A model generated the notes under the pieces. That model did not search any database and was not told the DNA's origin. It saw nothing but the letters and a program-made list of their open reading frames with translations. A stretch of 8,034 nucleotides of DNA, taken from NCBI GenBank assembly GCA_023394015.1, contig JAEXBL010000376.1, forward strand, positions 1-8,034. Direction: 5' to 3'. A program made the translations under genes and the position numbers. Below, piece by piece: positions 4,663-8,034 of the stretch. How positions within the stretch are numbered: position 1 is the stretch's first letter; each line of letters begins with the position of its first letter. The stretch is from Pseudomonadota bacterium (GTDB lineage Bacteria > Pseudomonadota > Gammaproteobacteria > Burkholderiales > Burkholderiaceae_C).

Positions 4663-6363
4663 TCAGATCACCATCGCCGCCAGGTCGGCCGGCTCGGCGC
4701 GCGCGGTGTCCGCGATGGCGCGCAGCGCGGCCAGCGCCTCGGCCTCGGTGCGGTAGGTGTGCAGCAGCGGGTGCGGCGCCAGCGCGCCGGCGGCCTGCAG
4801 CACTTTTTCCACCGGCAGCTTCATGCCGCTGACGTGCACCGCCACCCGGCGCTGGTGCAGCTGGCCCAGCAGGCGCACGAAGGTCTCGGCGCCGGTGGCG
4901 TCGATGCGGTTGATGGGCTGGGCGAACAGGCACAGGTGGCGCGTGGCGGGGTGCCGGGTCAGGTACTCGGTCACGTGGCGCTCGAACTGGCTGGCGGTGG
5001 CGAAGTCCAGCGCCGCTTCCATGCGCAGCGCCAAGGTCTGAGGCGCCAGCGCCGGCAGCTGCCACAGGTGGCGGTCGCGCAGACTGCCGTCTTCGTGCAG
5101 GCCGACCTCGATGATGCGCGGGTGCAGGCGCTGGTAGAGAAAGTACGACAGCGCCATCAGCACCCCCGACAGCACGCCCCAGTACAGCGCCGGCGCCGCC
5201 GCGATGGTGATGACAAAGGTGACGGCGGCGATCACCGCCTCGACGCGCGAGATGTGCCACAGCCGCAGGAACTCGCGCGGCTTCAGCAGGCCCACCACCG
5301 TGGCCACCACGATGGCCGCCAGCACCGCCTGCGGCACGTGGCGCAGCACCGGCGTGAACAGCAGCAGCGCCAGCAGCACCACGCCCACCGAGAAGATGCT
5401 GGCCCAGCCGGTCTGCGCGCCGGCGTACAGGTTCAGCGCCGAGCGCGAGAAGGACGAGCTGGTGGCGAACGCGCCCGAAAAGCCCGCCGCCATCTTGGCC
5501 AGGCCCTGGCCGATCAAGTCCTGGTCCTGGTCCCAGCGCTCGCCCTTGCGCTGGCTGTCCACCTTGGCGCTGGCAGCGGTTTCCAGAAAGCTCACCAGGG
5601 TGATCACCAGCGTCGGCAGCAGCAACTGGCCCAGCACCGGCCAGCCGGGCCAGCCGGGCAGGTAGGGCGCCGGCAGGCCGGCCGGCAGCGGACCGACCAC
5701 GGCGCCGCCGCGCGCCTCCACGCCCAGTGCCCAGCTCAGCGCCGCCGCCGCCAGCACCACGACCAGCACGGTGGGAAAGGTCGGCCGCCAGCGCCGCGCC
5801 AGCACCAGCAGCGCCAGCGCCGCCAGGCCGAACGCCGCCGCCAGTGCGTCGATGGCGGGCGCCTGCAGCATCTGCGCCCAGCCGCCCTGCAAGCCCAGCA
5901 TGGGTGGCAGCTGCGAGCCGATGATGAGCACCGCCGCCGCCTGCGTGAAGGCCATCAGCACCGGTGAATTGACCAGGTTCAGCAGCCAGCCGAAGCGCGC
6001 CACGCCGAGCACCACCTGCAACAGCCCCGACAGCAGGGCCAGCCACACCGCCAGCGCCACCCACTCGGGGCTGCCCGGCGTGGCCAGCGGGCTGAGCGCG
6101 GTGTAGATCATCAGGCTGGTCAGCGCCGTCGGCCCCACCGACAGCCGCGCCGAGGCCGAGAACAGCACCGCCACCAGCGCCGGCAGCATCGAGGCGTAGA
6201 TGCCCGTCACCAGCGGCATGCCTGCCAGCTGCGCGTAGGCCACGCCCTGCGGAATCACCATCAGCCCCACCGTCAGGCCGGCCATGGCCTCGCCGCGCAG
6301 CAGCGCCGCACCGGGCCGCGGCCAGCGCAAGAAGGGCAGCAATCGCTCGATCTGGGGCGGCAT
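4663..6363 (-). CDS. SulP family anion transporter with STAS domain, 566 aa
   Basis: An inner-membrane SLC26/SulP carrier. It opens with LPFLRW, then about 12-14 hydrophobic segments. Family motifs include GLMVIPQGVAYAQLAGMP, the SARLSVGPTA substrate-site loop, and GQGLAKMAAG followed by SSFSRSALN. The final ~115 residues form a cytoplasmic STAS domain (RIDATGAETF holds the conserved D-x-T-G loop). Relatives carry sulfate, bicarbonate or C4-dicarboxylates (E. coli DauA), so the substrate is not assigned. A start at 6408 would add 15 Pro-rich residues and lies behind a pyrimidine-rich stretch; ATG6363 begins MPPQIERLLPFLRW, close to where the family usually starts, and has a weak GAG upstream, so it is preferred. 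A short repeat (CCAGCCGGG twice near 5640-5660) gives PGWPGWP in an extramembrane loop. It is convergent with the BLUF gene and divergent from the DUF4124 gene. Confidence 0.88.
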   Translation of the reverse strand: MPPQIERLLPFLRWPRPGAALLRGEAMAGLTVGLMVIPQGVAYAQLAGMPLVTGIYASMLPALVAVLFSASARLSVGPTALTSLMIYTALSPLATPGSPEWVALAVWLALLSGLLQVVLGVARFGWLLNLVNSPVLMAFTQAAAVLIIGSQLPPMLGLQGGWAQMLQAPAIDALAAAFGLAALALLVLARRWRPTFPTVLVVVLAAAALSWALGVEARGGAVVGPLPAGLPAPYLPGWPGWPVLGQLLLPTLVITLVSFLETAASAKVDSQRKGERWDQDQDLIGQGLAKMAAGFSGAFATSSSFSRSALNLYAGAQTGWASIFSVGVVLLALLLFTPVLRHVPQAVLAAIVVATVVGLLKPREFLRLWHISRVEAVIAAVTFVITIAAAPALYWGVLSGVLMALSYFLYQRLHPRIIEVGLHEDGSLRDRHLWQLPALAPQTLALRMEAALDFATASQFERHVTEYLTRHPATRHLCLFAQPINRIDATGAETFVRLLGQLHQRRVAVHVSGMKLPVEKVLQAAGALAPHPLLHTYRTEAEALAALRAIADTARAEPADLAAMVI

Positions 6364-6501
6364 GGGGCTCGATGGTAAGGCAGGGCGTGGCGGCGGATCA
6401 GCACCCATCAGGGGAGGCGCTGCGTCGGCGCGGGGCGGGCATGGCGCGTTGTGAAGGGATTAGGATGCCTCACGCATCCAAACGCACTGGAAAGGCAAGC
6501 C

Positions 6502-7155
6502 ATGACCCGCCACCTTGTCCTGCTGGCCGCCGTGCTGGCCCTGCCGCCGCTGGCCGGCGCGCAGGCCATCAGGTGCACCGACCCGGCCACCGGCCAGACG
6601 CTCTACACCGACCAGCCCTGCCAGGGCGGCACCTTGGTGGTGCCACCCCGCAGCGCCGAAGAGTTGCGCCAGGAGGCAGCCAGCGCCGCCGCCGCGCGCG
6701 AAGCCGCGCTGCGCCGCGAGGAGCTGGCCCTGCAACGGGAGCAGCAACGCCTGGCCGCGCAGCAGGCCGAGGCCCAGGCCCGGCCCGTGGTGCCGCCGGC
6801 CGAGACCGAGGCCTGCCGCGCCGCCCGGGCCGAAGCCAGTTTCCGCGCCGCCAGCTTCTCGGCCAGCGAGGAGGAAATCCGCACCGCCCGCCACAACGCC
6901 GCTCTGGCGTGCGGCCAGCAACCGCCAGCCGACATCGTGGTGGTGCAGCCCTACGCACCGCTGCCGTCCTACGTGCCGGTGTACCCCCCGCCTCATCGGC
7001 CCGTGCCGCCGCACCACCGGCCGCCGCACTGGGGCCACGGCAGCGGCTGGGGCGGTGGTTTCGGCATGCCCCGGCCGACGGCGCCCCCGCGCCCCGAGTA
7101 CGAGCCGGGCACCGAGCCGATCCCGGTGCGGGTGCAGCCGCCTTCGGTGCGCTGA
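6502..7155 (+). CDS. Exported DUF4124 domain protein with coiled coil and Pro/His-rich tail, 217 aa
   Basis: A signal peptide (MTRHLVLLAAVLALPPLAGA, cleavage near residue 22) is followed by a DUF4124 module: IRCTDPATGQTLYTDQPC, with its cysteine pair C25/C40, which could form a disulfide in the periplasm. Residues ~51-94 are an Ala/Glu/Arg/Gln coiled coil. Residues ~102-138 hold a second cysteine pair (C105, C137). The tail (~150-217) is rich in Pro, His, Gly and Trp, with five His between 165 and 179 that might bind metal. The biochemical role of the family is unknown. The frame extends up to 6451, but ATG6502 places the signal peptide first and has AAGG at 6492-6495, 6 nt upstream. It is divergent from SulP and convergent with the next gene. 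Confidence 0.8.
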   Translation: MTRHLVLLAAVLALPPLAGAQAIRCTDPATGQTLYTDQPCQGGTLVVPPRSAEELRQEAASAAAAREAALRREELALQREQQRLAAQQAEAQARPVVPPAETEACRAARAEASFRAASFSASEEEIRTARHNAALACGQQPPADIVVVQPYAPLPSYVPVYPPPHRPVPPHHRPPHWGHGSGWGGGFGMPRPTAPPRPEYEPGTEPIPVRVQPPSVR

Positions 7156-7250
7156 GGGCCGGGGCGCTGTACTCGGCGCGTTGCCGGGTTGGCTGCCACC
7201 GACGAGGAGCTAAAAAAACAGCATTGGCCTCGGTGATCTCGGCGCCGACA

Positions 7251-7287
7251 TGAAAAAGCCCCGCAAGCGGTCGCCTGCGGGGCTTTC
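7251..7287 (-). terminator. Intrinsic terminator of the second DUF883 gene
   Basis: AAAGCCCCGCA (7255-7265) is perfectly complementary to TGCGGGGCTTT (7276-7286), an 11-bp stem with a 10-nt loop. Read on the minus strand, it lies 20 bp after the stop at 7308 and ends in TTTTT (7257-7253). Read on the plus strand it ends only in TTT, so it may also weakly stop the DUF4124 transcript. Confidence 0.85.
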
Positions 7288-7307
7288 GAGGGTCGGACAA
7301 GGGCCGA

Positions 7308-7685
7308 TCAGCGGCGGCGACGGCCCATCAGCAGGGCCAGGGCGGCGCCGGCGGCGGCGGCCAGGGCCATGGACTTCAGGGGCTGCTCCTGCACGTAGGC
7401 GCTGGTGCGGTCGGCCACCTCGTTGAGCTTCTCCTTGGACAGGTCGGCCGTCTCGGCCGCCTTGGCCTTGGCGGTGCCGGCCATGTCCTGCACGCGGGCC
7501 GAGATGGCGTCGATGGCCGGCTGCACGTCTTCGCGCAGGCTGCGCACCTTGGCGTCGGCCTTGTCCAGGGCCTCGTTGGCGTACAGGCGGGCCGATTCGA
7601 CGGTGCGCTCGGCGGTGTCGGCCACTTTCTCGGTGGCGCTGTGGGCGGTGTCGGCAATCTTCTCGACGGCGTTTTGCGTGTTCAT
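7308..7685 (-). CDS. DUF883 family membrane-anchored protein with 11-residue repeats, 125 aa
   Basis: A second ElaB/YqjD-type protein: a long amphipathic helical region, then QPLKSMALAAAAGAALALLMG as a single C-terminal membrane segment (about 104-120) and a basic RRRR end. From residue 8 to 95 it divides without gaps into eight 11-residue units, the first two reading EKIADTAHSAT and EKVADTAERTV, with small hydrophobic residues (A/V/I/L) at unit positions 3 and 7. Such hendecads also occur in LEA-type stress proteins. Family knowledge suggests an inner-membrane, cytoplasm-facing stationary-phase or stress protein. GAAAGGAAG lies about 8 nt before the ATG on the minus strand, supporting the start. 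It is monocistronic by appearance, with its own terminator at 7251-7287. Confidence 0.82.
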   Translation of the reverse strand: MNTQNAVEKIADTAHSATEKVADTAERTVESARLYANEALDKADAKVRSLREDVQPAIDAISARVQDMAGTAKAKAAETADLSKEKLNEVADRTSAYVQEQPLKSMALAAAAGAALALLMGRRRR

Positions 7686-7736
7686 TCAGACTTCCTTTCG
7701 TGGCGCAGGCGTGCGGCCAATGGTGGTGGGACGAGG

Positions 7737-7795
7737 GCGCTTGGCTGTGGCGGGCGCCCTTGGCGGCAAGCGTGCCCACAGCATAAGCCAAGCGC
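7737..7795. repeat. 10-bp inverted repeat in the DUF883 upstream region
   Basis: GCGCTTGGCT (7737-7746) is the exact reverse complement of AGCCAAGCGC (7786-7795), 39 bases apart. The arms extend imperfectly inward (TGTGG against CCACA). The repeat lies between the stop of the kinase gene and the start of the DUF883 gene, 50-110 bp upstream of the latter. It could be a terminator hairpin of the kinase transcript or a paired operator. Confidence 0.4.
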
Positions 7796-7808
7796 GGCGG
7801 CCGTGGAA

Positions 7809-8034
7809 TCAGCCGGCCGCATCCGGCGCTGTCAGCGGCGCCGGCGCGGCCTTGTAGGAATCGGACGACATGGCGCTGACGGAGGCCGCCAGCTCCTGCT
7901 GCTGCTTGGCGCTGCGCCGCGGAATGGTGCCGGACACGCGCGCGCCGTGGCCGGGGCGCGAGCTGATGTCGAGCCGGCCGCCGCTGGCCTCGACCCGGTG
8001 GCGCATGCCCATCAGGCCGTGCGAGGCCTGGGGC
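7809..8034 (-). CDS. Sensor histidine kinase, C-terminal fragment (cut by window edge)
   Basis: Only the last ~74 codons are in the window; the gene continues past the right edge. The visible part holds the end of a HATPase_c domain: HGLMGMRHRVEASGG (G2-box-type ATP lid with the GMR-RVE helix), then RLDISSRPGHGARVSGTIPRR. The GLxGMRxRVE pattern is typical of NarX/DegS-type (HisKA_3) kinases, which pair with NarL/LuxR-family response regulators, but the sensor part is not visible. After the catalytic domain there is a ~38-residue polar tail ending in an Ala/Pro stretch, which is longer than usual for these kinases. The in-frame ATG at 8012 is internal and not the start. The partner regulator would be expected nearby outside the window. 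Confidence 0.8.
   Translation of the reverse strand, partial: PQASHGLMGMRHRVEASGGRLDISSRPGHGARVSGTIPRRSAKQQQELAASVSAMSSDSYKAAPAPLTAPDAAG

Noticed and set aside
4759..5967. Plus-strand open frame (402 aa) inside the SulP gene
   Set aside because: Its product is low-complexity (Gln/Arg/His-rich) and it mirrors the codon pattern of the clearly recognisable SulP transporter on the other strand.
6451..6501. Earlier start for the DUF4124 protein
   Set aside because: It would put 17 residues before an otherwise well-formed signal peptide; ATG6502 also has a ribosome binding site.
1..8034. CRISPR arrays, tRNA or rRNA genes
   Set aside because: No regularly spaced direct repeats and no tRNA- or rRNA-like conserved segments were seen on either strand.

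Overview
The window is GC-rich and densely coded, with about eleven genes and no tRNA, rRNA or CRISPR. The style of the NudB, FolE, SulP and DUF883-family proteins, codon use and gene order point to a betaproteobacterium, most likely of the Comamonadaceae (Acidovorax/Ottowia-like). This is judged by protein recognition only and no database was searched.

Layout. (1) 17-592: an unrecognised exported protein. (2) 694-1779: a three-gene inner-membrane cassette resembling E. coli yqjD-yqjE-yqjK: a C-tail-anchored DUF883/ElaB-YqjD protein, a two-helix YqjE/holin-superfamily-III-like protein and a small YqjK-like protein. (3) 1825-4565: a same-strand block made of nudB (dihydroneopterin triphosphate pyrophosphohydrolase), an endonuclease/exonuclease/phosphatase (EEP) protein overlapping nudB by 4 bp, folE (GTP cyclohydrolase I) and a stand-alone BLUF blue-light photoreceptor. 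FolE makes the substrate of NudB, so two steps of the folate pathway sit together with a predicted phosphatase between them. (4) 4663-6363, minus strand: a SulP anion transporter with a STAS domain, convergent with the BLUF gene. (5) 6502-7155: an exported DUF4124 protein, divergent from SulP. (6) 7308-7685, minus strand: a second DUF883 protein built of 11-residue repeats and followed by a clear intrinsic terminator. (7) 7809 to the right edge, minus strand: the C-terminal end of a sensor histidine kinase.

The most unusual structure is the folE-BLUF gap (3902-4142). It is bounded by a perfect 16-bp inverted repeat. Removing the inner ~228 bp, together with one copy of the duplicated target, leaves the perfect palindrome GTGAACCTAGGTTCAC joining the folE stop to the BLUF start. 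This suggests a MITE-like, non-autonomous insertion into CTAG (TA or CTAG duplicated) that split a tightly packed folE-BLUF pair. The other points of interest are the candidate role of the EEP protein in the poorly assigned dephosphorylation step of folate synthesis, and the linkage of a light sensor to pterin synthesis. Most of the remaining window is ordinary chromosomal housekeeping and envelope/stress sequence.
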